A stretch of DNA of 24,168 nucleotides. It comes from Candidatus Heimdallarchaeota archaeon (lineage in GTDB: Archaea; Asgardarchaeota; Heimdallarchaeia; Heimdallarchaeales; Kariarchaeaceae). The stretch lies in contig JAAFKL010000203.1 in the NCBI GenBank assembly GCA_021399405.1, positions 1 to 24,168 of the forward strand. The letters run 5' to 3'. The notes below the pieces were generated by a model. That model was given only the letters and a program-made list of their open reading frames with translations, made no database searches and was not told the DNA's origin. Positions 7,229 through 14,459 of the stretch are shown here, piece by piece. The translations under genes were made by a program, and so were the position numbers. Positions within the stretch are counted from its first letter, which is position 1. Each line of letters opens with the position of its first letter.

Positions 7229-7474
7229 ATGGAAGTATTACTAAATCAAAATTTCTTCCCTGTAAAGATCATTAAGAGCAAAATGCTGATTTTTGAAATC
7301 CTATTACTCGTTATCTTATTTACCAATATTACCATTTTCTCAACATTATTGTTATCTGATTTATTTACAGAGGTAAGTTTATTCTATTCATTACTATTCA
7401 TCCAGACTTTATACAATTTCTTTCCATTCATTCTACTGATCCATCTATTCTACATTGGTATTTCCAATTACTAA
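7229..7474 (+). CDS. Doubtful small two-segment membrane protein
   Basis: Open frame of 81 residues, not recognised. After a short polar N-terminus (MEVLLNQNFFPVKIIKSK) two hydrophobic segments run from about 19 to 45 and from 50 to 78. The composition is dominated by Leu, Ile and Phe from AT-rich codons, so the hydrophobicity could simply reflect T-rich DNA. There is no clear ribosome-binding site or well-placed TATA box, and only a few polar residues break the pattern. It sits alone between the hairpin and the RraA-like gene. About as likely to be chance as real. Confidence 0.35.
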   Translation: MEVLLNQNFFPVKIIKSKMLIFEILLLVILFTNITIFSTLLLSDLFTEVSLFYSLLFIQTLYNFFPFILLIHLFYIGISNY

Positions 7475-7566
7475 GTTATCCGATTTAAAATCCTACTAAA
7501 TCCTGAACAAATATCTATCGAATCTAGAAAACTATCAAATCGACTGATAATAATGTAAGTATATCC

Positions 7567-8241
7567 ATGTTGATTCCAAAAGACTATCTAGAAATCTTAC
7601 AAAGGGTAAATACTACAAATATTTCGGATGCTATGGATAAACTTCGAATTCACGGGGTCCTAGAGGGAATAAATTGTATGAATAAGAATGCCAAAAGAGT
7701 TTTTGGTAGAGCAGTTACAGTGAAGCTTACCAACAAAAGAGTTGAGAATCCTGCACATTTAGGAATTGATGCAATTGAATTGGCAAATAAAGGCAATGTC
7801 ATTGTGATGGCGAATGAGGGAAGAACTGAAATGGCATGCTGGGGTGGGATTTTGTCAACAGCAGCCTCAGTTAAAGGAATCAGCACAGTAATTATTGATG
7901 GTGCTTGTCGAGATATAGATGAAATTAACGAATTAGAATTCAGTGTTTATGCCAAGGGGGTTTCCCTTCGTACTGCGAGGAATAGAGTATATCAAGAAGC
8001 ATTAAATGTACCTATCAAGGTTGACGATGTACAAGTTAAACCTAGTGATATCATAGTAGCTGATAAAAATGGTGTAATCTGCATTCCCCAAGAGTACGAG
8101 GGCAGTATTTTATCACAAGCCTGGGAGCTTTATCAGTTGGAAACTGACATGATTGCGAAAATAAAATCAGGGACGTCCATTGCTGAAGTGGATCGTGATG
8201 TAAAATATAATGATCTTCTCAATATGAAAGATGAGAGTTAG
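7567..8241 (+). CDS. RraA-like / HMG-aldolase family protein
   Basis: 224 residues, the size of the RraA/4-hydroxy-4-methyl-2-oxoglutarate aldolase superfamily (once misnamed menaquinone methyltransferase). The family's metal- and substrate-binding core is visible: WGGILSTAA (92-100), then VIIDGACRD (108-116), which places the conserved glycine (94) 21 residues before Arg115-Asp116, as in the G-x20-R-D signature. NISDAMD near residue 18 and the VKPSDIIVADKNGVICIP block (036-053 of the second half, roughly residues 156-173) are also typical. Members cleave or decarboxylate 2-oxo acids with a divalent metal, or inhibit RNase E in enterobacteria; the former is more likely in an archaeon. No pathway neighbour is present. 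It converges with sfsA, seven bases apart. Confidence 0.82.
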   Translation: MLIPKDYLEILQRVNTTNISDAMDKLRIHGVLEGINCMNKNAKRVFGRAVTVKLTNKRVENPAHLGIDAIELANKGNVIVMANEGRTEMACWGGILSTAASVKGISTVIIDGACRDIDEINELEFSVYAKGVSLRTARNRVYQEALNVPIKVDDVQVKPSDIIVADKNGVICIPQEYEGSILSQAWELYQLETDMIAKIKSGTSIAEVDRDVKYNDLLNMKDES

Positions 8242-8248
8242 TTTGAAA

Positions 8249-9001
8249 TTATATATTTGGATTTATTATCGGTAATTCTGATATAAATTCTGTATAGATG
8301 AATTTGTTTCCTTTATCAGATATTAGTTTGGAGATTGCAAGAACCACTTTGATATTAAGATTATCAACTTCTAATGCTTCTCGAAATATCTTACTGAATA
8401 TGGGATCAACCTCTTCGCAAGGCCAAAAAGAGTTGGAGTTACGTTGAACAACAAATATAATCATTGTTTTGTGCCCTTCATTAGCTAATTCCATTAATTT
8501 AGTCATATGCTTGGATGCTCGACTAGAAACACCATCTGGAAAGCAGGCAACACCATCCTCTACCCTCGTGGTTGATTTTATTTCGGTTATAACCTGCTCT
8601 CCTTCAATATTTTTAAGTAAAAAATCGAAACGGTGTGATCCCAAAGGATATTCCTGTTTGATAATACTCCAATCTGCTAATCCTGGAACGAGATTCTGGG
8701 CAAAATCTTCGGGTAACCATTTAGCGACGAGATTAGATTGTAATTGCACAACTTCTTTGTTTTTGAAAACCCCCACCACAGAGGCTTTGGTCTTTCGTTT
8801 GGGATTATTATTAAGAGTGATTAATACAATTGAATCTTGATTGAGTAGTTCTTTCATCCGTCCAGGATTTGGTAGATGACAGGTAAGTGATTTTGATTTG
8901 TATTCAACCTCAACTATGAATCGATTTGGTCGTGATTTGAAGGTAGCTAGTTCAACAGCTATAGGATAGGTATATGGCACCGATAGGTGAGAAAAAAACA
9001 T
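8249..9001 (-). CDS. sfsA: SfsA family protein (sugar fermentation stimulation protein homologue)
   Basis: 250 residues, close to the usual 230-250. Landmarks of the family are present: RPNRF (24-28), the HLPNPGRMKELL block (42-53), RFDFLL (124-129), EIKSTT (140-145), FPDGVSSRASKH (154-165) and FVVQR (183-187). The N-terminal part has an OB-like character and the C-terminal part has the Asp126...Glu140-x-Lys142 pattern of a PD-(D/E)xK nuclease-like core. SfsA was named for an effect on maltose metabolism in E. coli and binds DNA; its real biochemical role is poorly known. It is widespread in archaea. It starts at the ATG at 9001, which gives about 14 residues before the conserved AVELATFKSRPNRF, as expected. 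It converges with the RraA-like gene. Confidence 0.92.
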   Translation of the reverse strand: MFFSHLSVPYTYPIAVELATFKSRPNRFIVEVEYKSKSLTCHLPNPGRMKELLNQDSIVLITLNNNPKRKTKASVVGVFKNKEVVQLQSNLVAKWLPEDFAQNLVPGLADWSIIKQEYPLGSHRFDFLLKNIEGEQVITEIKSTTRVEDGVACFPDGVSSRASKHMTKLMELANEGHKTMIIFVVQRNSNSFWPCEEVDPIFSKIFREALEVDNLNIKVVLAISKLISDKGNKFIYTEFISELPIINPNI

Positions 9002-9080
9002 AAAATACTAAATCTCATTGAAGCAAATCATCAATTATGATCCAAAAATGGAATTTAATTTCCAATCGTGCTAGCTACAG

Positions 9081-9091
9081 ATTATATAGAT
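9081..9091 (+). promoter_or_regulatory. TATA-like box for the DinB-like gene
   Basis: ATTATATAGA at 9081-9090 is centred 25 bases upstream of the ATG at 9110 and no Shine-Dalgarno site is present. This is the clearest case in the window of TATA spacing that implies a leaderless mRNA. Confidence 0.55.
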
Positions 9092-9109
9092 TTACCTATT
9101 AGTTAGGCT

Positions 9110-9571
9110 ATGGGTTTACGAGAACACGCAGTAGAGCATTACAAAAATGCCTCTGATTTCTTGAAATTAGTACTAACAGACTTTCCAAATGCAAAGCTAG
9201 ATGAACAAGTTGGCGAAGCAGAAACTGCAAGAATGATGATTAAACACGCAGTGGCTACACCACATTGGTGGATGAAACAATCGGAACGATCTATGTCTTT
9301 CCGTGCATCATTTGAGACTATTGATGATATATTCTCTCTTCTTGATAAGCAAAATGAGGAATTCACCCAACTATTGCAAAATGAAACTGAAGTTCATTGG
9401 ACCCCAACCACTTCAATACCATGGATCATGATACGTTCTGCAAATCACATAATGCATCATGCAGCGATGTTGATATATATGAGACATGTCTGGGGATTGC
9501 CGTCGTTGGGACGTGATAACCCCTGGAGTAAAATTGTGGATTACCCTGCAAAATTAATATACAAGAACTAA
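9110..9571 (+). CDS. DinB-like four-helix-bundle protein
   Basis: 153 residues, the usual size of DinB/YfiT-like metal-binding proteins. Helical pattern throughout, with the expected histidines: His52 in ATPHWWM (helix 2) and the HIMHHAAMLIYMRHVWG helix (113-129), whose His113 and His117 are spaced as the HxxxH of the family. These three can hold a divalent metal. Members include thiol-dependent transferases that use bacillithiol or mycothiol and many proteins of unknown role; here the partner thiol and substrate are unknown. The mRNA is probably leaderless (box at 9081-9091). It is divergent from sfsA and converges with the nucleosidase-like gene 35 bases away. Confidence 0.82.
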   Translation: MGLREHAVEHYKNASDFLKLVLTDFPNAKLDEQVGEAETARMMIKHAVATPHWWMKQSERSMSFRASFETIDDIFSLLDKQNEEFTQLLQNETEVHWTPTTSIPWIMIRSANHIMHHAAMLIYMRHVWGLPSLGRDNPWSKIVDYPAKLIYKN

Positions 9572-9606
9572 TCAATACTAACTTTCCCACATCAGTTCCA
9601 AGAATT

Positions 9607-10134
9607 TCACAATACCTTTCTTACAATTCTCCTCCCAATCATTTCCGGATTTTCGTCTGCACCATCTGAAATATACTTGTAAGAAATGAAATCAATATCA
9701 TGAAAATAGCAAGCTTTAGCTATTGCATAGCCCTCCATATCCACCACTTCATACTTTATTGTTCGATCCACTACAAATGAATCTCCACTGTATAGGGTGG
9801 CATTCTTACCTATGAGATTATTAGAATGTTTAAAATCTAATTTTAGCGGAATGTCACCATCAAATGGTGTCTCATGAACCCGAAATCCAAGACCTGTAAC
9901 ATCAATATCACGTTGAACAAATTGAGTGCAGTCAATTAATTGACCTTGATTGTATATGTGGGATCCAGCGGTGCCGTAATTAATAATTCGTTTGGGTTTG
10001 TGCTCAAATATTGCCTGAGTAGTTTTGATGGCTGCATTAACCTTTCCAACACCAGTGTATATGGTTTTAATATATTTCTCAGTTAGGTTTTGGGTCTCAA
10101 TAGGTAGAGCTGCGATGAGAATTTCATCAACCAT
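9607..10134 (-). CDS. Short MTA/SAH nucleosidase-like protein (PNP/UDP phosphorylase superfamily)
   Basis: Probable N-ribosyl hydrolase or phosphorylase acting on 5'-methylthioadenosine, S-adenosylhomocysteine or a related nucleoside. Seen: LPIET (10-14, Glu13 in the position of the MtnN catalytic glutamate), YTGVGKVNAA (26-35), INYGTAGS (51-58), QRDIDVTGLGF (74-84), SGDSF (116-120), VVDMEGYAIAKAC (130-142, Glu134) and YISDGAD (154-160, with Asp157 as the purine-contacting acid). All main catalytic positions are therefore kept. The protein is only 175 residues against about 230 for E. coli MtnN: the region between Glu13 and the glycine-rich loop is shortened and the C-terminal helices are missing after RRIVRKVL. 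No frameshift is evident. Short homologues exist, so it may well be active. Substrate uncertain. Confidence 0.8.
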   Translation of the reverse strand: MVDEILIAALPIETQNLTEKYIKTIYTGVGKVNAAIKTTQAIFEHKPKRIINYGTAGSHIYNQGQLIDCTQFVQRDIDVTGLGFRVHETPFDGDIPLKLDFKHSNNLIGKNATLYSGDSFVVDRTIKYEVVDMEGYAIAKACYFHDIDFISYKYISDGADENPEMIGRRIVRKVL

Positions 10135-10150
10135 GACTAATAATTCCTAC

Positions 10151-10167
10151 TAGTTTATTAAAATATA
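10151..10167 (-). promoter_or_regulatory. TATA-like box for the nucleosidase-like gene
   Basis: On the minus strand TATATTTTAATAAACTA is centred about 26 bases upstream of the ATG at 10134. No Shine-Dalgarno site is seen between it and the start, so a leaderless transcript is likely. Confidence 0.5.
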
Positions 10168-10243
10168 CTGAGTAGAATTGATTTAATTAAACAAAAAGGA
10201 TTATTTGGAAATCAGTATTCAAGTGGATTAGGAAGTTGTAATC

Positions 10244-10810
10244 CTATATTTGTAATATTCCACGATCGATTGCATCGATTACTTGTTTCCCAATAAGATC
10301 AAATGATTCATCCACGTTAACCCCGGATTTAGCACTAGTTTCCATATAGTATACGTGAAAACCAAATTGCTTAGTTTGTTCGGTAAGAGCATTTGCATAT
10401 GCTTGAATCTCATGAGGTTGAACCACAATCTTGTCTTTCAAATCTGCTTTGTTGGCTAGAATTATTACTGGAATTACACCCCTTCCGCTATTTCTCCACA
10501 ACTCTTCAATCCAACTGGTGATATTAACAAAACTATCACGTCTAGTTAGATCAAAAATACACAAGCCTGCCATCGCACCCCTGAAGAAACGTGCTCTCAC
10601 CGTTTTGTAAGATTCTTGACCTGCTAAATCCCAAATCTGGAATAGAACTTTTTCACCTTCGATTTCCCGTTGGTGAACAGCAAAATCAGCACCAATGGTC
10701 ATTATATGTGTGACTGAAAATCCCAAGCCCATGAATTTCTTACGAAGTGATGTTTTACCAACAGCTCCTTCACCCATTAATGCAATGCGAATGATGTATT
10801 TATCAGTCAT
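10244..10810 (-). CDS. Ras/Rab-like small GTPase
   Basis: GTP-binding switch protein of the Ras superfamily, 188 residues from the chosen ATG. All G-motifs are intact (numbering from that ATG): P-loop GEGAVGKTS (13-21), G2 Thr38 in MTIGADF, G3 WDLAGQE (60-66, with the Gln61 equivalent present), G4 NKAD (120-123) and G5 ETSAK (157-161). TIGADF and WDLAGQE are Rab-like. The protein should therefore bind and hydrolyse GTP. It ends DAIDRGILQI, with no cysteine for lipid attachment, so membrane binding would need a partner. An ATG nine codons upstream (10837) is in frame and has GAAGGA before it, but would add a hydrophobic MIFYFLLML not seen in the family. It is divergent from the helical 436-residue protein across 171 bases. 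Such Ras-like GTPases are a hallmark of Asgard archaea. Confidence 0.93.
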   Translation of the reverse strand: MTDKYIIRIALMGEGAVGKTSLRKKFMGLGFSVTHIMTIGADFAVHQREIEGEKVLFQIWDLAGQESYKTVRARFFRGAMAGLCIFDLTRRDSFVNITSWIEELWRNSGRGVIPVIILANKADLKDKIVVQPHEIQAYANALTEQTKQFGFHVYYMETSAKSGVNVDESFDLIGKQVIDAIDRGILQI

Positions 10811-10981
10811 TAACATTAACAAAAAATAGAAAATCATTTTTAATCCTTCTCATTTATCAGAGACTCGATCTAGGAAATAGTTGAAAATCTTTCAGAATTA
10901 TATTTCAGAATATTAGGATTTCGAATATTGTAAAAAGACAAAGATTAGTAATTAAGAGGATAAACCCACGATAGATAGTAC

Positions 10982-12292
10982 ATGGAATTGGAATTTATTT
11001 CTCGGGTTAATATTCATTTCAATCAAATTAGAAATCACTCTAATTTCATGGTGCGTGAGCGTGTATACAAGGGAGGGTTATACCAAACTGAAGGGTTAGC
11101 TAGTCAACATGAACAATTTTTGGCCCTGAAGAGAAGGATTGATGACAACCCTATACCAAGCGTGTATCTCGAACACCACGAATCAAAATTGAAGAAGATC
11201 GTTGATGATTTAATTGAAAGTATTGATATCTTAGTAACCATCATAGAAGGTGGGTATAGTAAAATTGAGATAGTGAAATTCCTACAAGTTACCAAATTCG
11301 AGTTACTTGAACTGATAAAATTTGTTGAAGAAGGCTACTCATTCGATGAATCTATGATTGTTAGCAAAGAAGATCTCGATAATGAAAAACGGATAGAACT
11401 ACTTGCCAAAATCGAAGATAATTTTAATCAAATCACTTCAAGTTATGCTTGGAGGGAATTAGAATCAGACCTGTCAATGACAGTTGTAGGGGAAGTTAGG
11501 ATTCTAAAATACAAAAAAATTATCAAACAAACTATTGAACAATCCCTGAAAATCAATAATATTGATTATCTCTTACTTATGTCAATAGTAGCTATGAAAA
11601 TTAGAAGTCAAATGGCAGAGTCTCTAAATAGAGTAACTGAATATCTAGAATTCTTTCAAGCCTTGTCTAAAATATTCATCGAAGATGTTGAGAAGAAATT
11701 TGTTTATACTTTCAATAACCAACAATTGAGCTCAGATGATCTTAAACAAGATGTAGAGCACAAAATTAACACCAGCAAGCTGAACTGGTTGGTAAGCTTA
11801 TATCGATTTGTTGCTGAGGAAGCAGAAGAAAATCTTGAACAACATTTCGCTTCTAAATTATTCGAACTCTCACGTGATCCAAAAGCGGAATTTCTATGGA
11901 CTATGATTAAAATAGCTAAGGAGCAAAGTAATGATGATCTTGAAGTAGTATCCATCAATTATGCGAATATGGCTACCAATTTACTTAGTATGAATTATGA
12001 GCTAAGAGATAAGGGATACAGCGATTTAGCTGACAAAGTAAAACAGATTGACGAAATTACGGCATTGGATGCGATTTCAGACATCAGCGAATTGTATAAT
12101 TCAAAGGAAGTTAATCTTGATCATATGATCAATGCAATCAGAAAACAACTGGATAACCTCAAGGAGTACGCATATAAAATTATTGAAATCGAGGTTTTAA
12201 GAGCTCCCTTTGAAAAAATAATCTCATTTACTGACTTTGATATAAAATTCTCTGAAGAATATACATTAGAAAATTATCTAGCGAGATTATGA
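10982..12292 (+). CDS. Unrecognised all-helical protein divergent from the Ras-like GTPase
   Basis: 436 residues, no family recognised. The sequence is almost entirely predicted helix, rich in Glu, Lys, Leu and Ile, with no signal peptide, membrane segment, cysteine motif or nucleotide-binding loop. Heptad-like stretches occur around 64-100 (LKKIVDDLIESIDILVTI) and 365-400 (MINAIRKQLDNLKEYAYKI). The middle part (about 180-330) could be a helical-repeat region, but I cannot place clear TPR or HEAT motifs. The C-terminal 25 residues (KIISFTDFDIKFSEEYTL) may contain a strand. Codon use and base composition match the neighbours. Its divergent position beside the GTPase gene makes a regulator or effector role thinkable, but that is only positional evidence. 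It converges with the thioredoxin gene eight bases away. Confidence 0.75.
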   Translation: MELEFISRVNIHFNQIRNHSNFMVRERVYKGGLYQTEGLASQHEQFLALKRRIDDNPIPSVYLEHHESKLKKIVDDLIESIDILVTIIEGGYSKIEIVKFLQVTKFELLELIKFVEEGYSFDESMIVSKEDLDNEKRIELLAKIEDNFNQITSSYAWRELESDLSMTVVGEVRILKYKKIIKQTIEQSLKINNIDYLLLMSIVAMKIRSQMAESLNRVTEYLEFFQALSKIFIEDVEKKFVYTFNNQQLSSDDLKQDVEHKINTSKLNWLVSLYRFVAEEAEENLEQHFASKLFELSRDPKAEFLWTMIKIAKEQSNDDLEVVSINYANMATNLLSMNYELRDKGYSDLADKVKQIDEITALDAISDISELYNSKEVNLDHMINAIRKQLDNLKEYAYKIIEIEVLRAPFEKIISFTDFDIKFSEEYTLENYLARL

Positions 12293-12300
12293 TTGATTTT

Positions 12301-12921
12301 TCAATTATTTAGTTTCTTTCTTACTAATAATATGATCAAGGTTAATCCAAGAAATACTAAAATGATGAAAAGTGGAGATTGCAGAAACTGAACAAAAGGA
12401 TCTAACTCACAAGACGTATCGTGGTTCTTCTTGTAAGCTTCGGAATCAGCAATAATTGAATCTACATCAGAGGAAAGATCAGCAAAGCTTCGTTCACCCA
12501 GATGACAACTCAATATTTCTCCTTGCTGGTCAAAAAATAAGAGAGCTGGGAACCCTGAAATTTCATAATTAGTTTTAAAATTATCATCGATATCCAATCC
12601 AACTGCCCAGGAAGTTGGGTAATCTACTAAGTAGTCACGTACAGTTGTGAGAGTATCATCAGAGGCTACTGACAATGACAATATCTGCAGAGAGTTATTG
12701 TATTTTTTCCATAATTTGTCTAGTTCTTCATGTTCATCCTGGCAATGTGAACACCAAGTTGCAAAAGCCTCTACCAATAATAATTCTCCCTCAAAATTAG
12801 TAAAGGGGACTTCTTGTTCATCCATATTCAAGTAAGCACCCTGCAAACTATATGCGTTGGTCATTTGTGCTTGAGAGAGTATAATTATGGTTAATAAAGT
12901 GAGGAAATGATATTTCTGCAC
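12301..12921 (-). CDS. Membrane-anchored extracytoplasmic thioredoxin-like protein (TlpA type)
   Basis: Probable thiol-disulfide oxidoreductase facing outward, about 206 residues. An N-terminal signal peptide or anchor (YHFLTLLTIIIL, ending near ...MTNAYS) is followed by a thioredoxin fold with WCSHC, the strand-helix pattern typical of TlpA/ResA proteins, and the cis-proline loop SGFPALLFFD. Near the C-terminus a hydrophobic segment (SPLFIILVFLGLTLIILLV) and a basic tail RKKLNN give a second anchor. An extra cysteine sits in HDTSCELD before it. The start is a GTG at 12921: a strong TATA-like box lies about 27 bases before it. A TTG seven codons upstream (12942) overlaps that box and would blunt the signal peptide, so it is less likely. 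Substrates are unknown; disulfide handling or cytochrome maturation are the family's common roles. Confidence 0.82.
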   Translation of the reverse strand: MQKYHFLTLLTIIILSQAQMTNAYSLQGAYLNMDEQEVPFTNFEGELLLVEAFATWCSHCQDEHEELDKLWKKYNNSLQILSLSVASDDTLTTVRDYLVDYPTSWAVGLDIDDNFKTNYEISGFPALLFFDQQGEILSCHLGERSFADLSSDVDSIIADSEAYKKNHDTSCELDPFVQFLQSPLFIILVFLGLTLIILLVRKKLNN

Positions 12922-12941
12922 ATGATATAACCCATATTTCA

Positions 12942-12951
12942 ATTTATAAAA
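12942..12951 (-). promoter_or_regulatory. TATA-like box deciding the thioredoxin start
   Basis: TTTTATAAAT on the minus strand is centred about 26 bases upstream of the GTG at 12921 and overlaps the alternative TTG at 12940-12942. This argues for a leaderless transcript starting at the GTG. Confidence 0.5.
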
Positions 12952-13078
12952 TCAGTAATACGAAATTGGTTTTTTGGTCCTCAGTTTAATTGAAAAATTG
13001 TTAGTCATAAATTAATCGAACACTTCAAATGGACTGAAAAACCTAAAATAAGACAAATTAGATTAAATAAATGTTAAG

Positions 13079-14452
13079 ATGAGCATCATTACTCAGGTTC
13101 AGGAACTTGTAGATCGGGGTAATTATGAAACGGCACAACAACAAATTGACCAGTACAACGAACAGGACTTGGAGATCAAAGCCCACTTACTTGTTTTCAA
13201 GATAAGGATTCATAGGCATTTGGGTAAATTTGATGAGGCGTTGGAAGTTGCTAAAGAGATTTATCATCATAATTTGAAACTTAACAGCAAGCATATCAAA
13301 ATTAAAACAATTATCGAAGAAGCCTATGTGTACTGGAATATGAGTAGTTTTGAACAGACTTCGAAATTAATTGAAAAAGGTAAATCGGTATACGTATCTG
13401 AAGATCAGGATATTATTGAAGCAGAGGCTGAAATATCAACATTGGATAATTTGCAGGGATTGGTACAATTGTATGCTGGAGATTTGAATGAAGCACTTAA
13501 ATGTTTTAAATTGGGTCTAGAACGGAGAATACGAATTGGACAGCGACATATGACAGCGATATCTCTCAATAATATAGGGGTTTGCTATTATCGAAGAGGA
13601 GAACCAGATAAGAGCAAGAAATATTTCAATGATAGTGTAGAGATATTTCGTCAGATAAGTAATTCAACTGATATTGTTTTACCATTTTCTAATTTGGCAC
13701 TTGTATATTACGATTTGGGGAAGTTGAATGAATCTCTAGAATATTTTAAACAATCTGTAAATATTGAGCTGGAACTGGGTAATCCAATAAACATTGCAGA
13801 AACTTATTTTGGCATGACTAGAATTTATCTCAAACTGAATAAAATTGACAAAGTTGATATGTACATAACTAAACTCAAAGAGCTGGATGAAATTCATGAT
13901 TTTCAGCTCATTTCACAGTGGTATAGATTAGCTGAATCAAAAGATTTGATGAATAAATTAAGGATCAGTGAAAAAATCAGAGCACAAGAATTATTAAGTC
14001 AGATTGTTCAAGAGCCTATATTACATCAGAGATTAACCATCATGGCAATGAAAGAGCTTTGTAATTTTTATTTAATGGAATTACAACTATATGGTAGTGA
14101 AGGAGCACTTGATGATGCTGTAAAGCTTGCCAATGACCTCTATGATACTGCCCAAGATCAATCTTCTTTCTCATTACTAGTTGAGGTATTGATGCTCAAT
14201 GCCAAATTAGCATTGATCCAAGGAGATTATTCAAGTGCATTACTCCAGCTTGACCAGGCTGAGTTTACAGCTGTCGAAAATGGATTAATCGGTCTTGAAA
14301 TCCAGATAACTATGGAACGGGTAGCTTTAGAGGCAGAAACTGAGAAATGGAGACAGTTATCAAAAGAAAATGCGTCTTTGAAGGAAAAAATTGACCAATC
14401 TAGAATTGTGGAATATCTACAGGATATACGTGGCGTGGTTGACAAATACTAA
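13079..14452 (+). CDS. Tetratricopeptide-repeat protein
   Basis: 457 residues, cytosolic, with no signal or membrane segment. TPR-like helix pairs can be followed from the N-terminus (ETAQQQIDQYNEQD, then FDEALEVAKEIYHHN near 51-65) through the clearest units: LYAGDLNEALKCFKLGLE (131-148), NNIGVCYYRRGEPDKSKKYF (164-183) and NLALVYYDLGKLNESLEYF (205-223), with another near 243-262. A later pair lies around the SALLQLDQAE stretch, and the C-terminal 40 residues (about 415-450) are a charged coiled-coil-like helix. TPRs are protein-binding scaffolds; the partner is unknown. Similar TPR proteins with a coiled-coil end are common in Asgard genomes, as I recall. It is divergent from the thioredoxin gene and converges with the aminotransferase-like gene, seven bases apart. 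Confidence 0.8.
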   Translation: MSIITQVQELVDRGNYETAQQQIDQYNEQDLEIKAHLLVFKIRIHRHLGKFDEALEVAKEIYHHNLKLNSKHIKIKTIIEEAYVYWNMSSFEQTSKLIEKGKSVYVSEDQDIIEAEAEISTLDNLQGLVQLYAGDLNEALKCFKLGLERRIRIGQRHMTAISLNNIGVCYYRRGEPDKSKKYFNDSVEIFRQISNSTDIVLPFSNLALVYYDLGKLNESLEYFKQSVNIELELGNPINIAETYFGMTRIYLKLNKIDKVDMYITKLKELDEIHDFQLISQWYRLAESKDLMNKLRISEKIRAQELLSQIVQEPILHQRLTIMAMKELCNFYLMELQLYGSEGALDDAVKLANDLYDTAQDQSSFSLLVEVLMLNAKLALIQGDYSSALLQLDQAEFTAVENGLIGLEIQITMERVALEAETEKWRQLSKENASLKEKIDQSRIVEYLQDIRGVVDKY

Positions 14453-14459
14453 TTATATA

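Noticed and set aside
8469..8840. Plus-strand open frame of 123 codons
   Set aside because: Fully antisense to sfsA, which has clear family motifs; no start signals.
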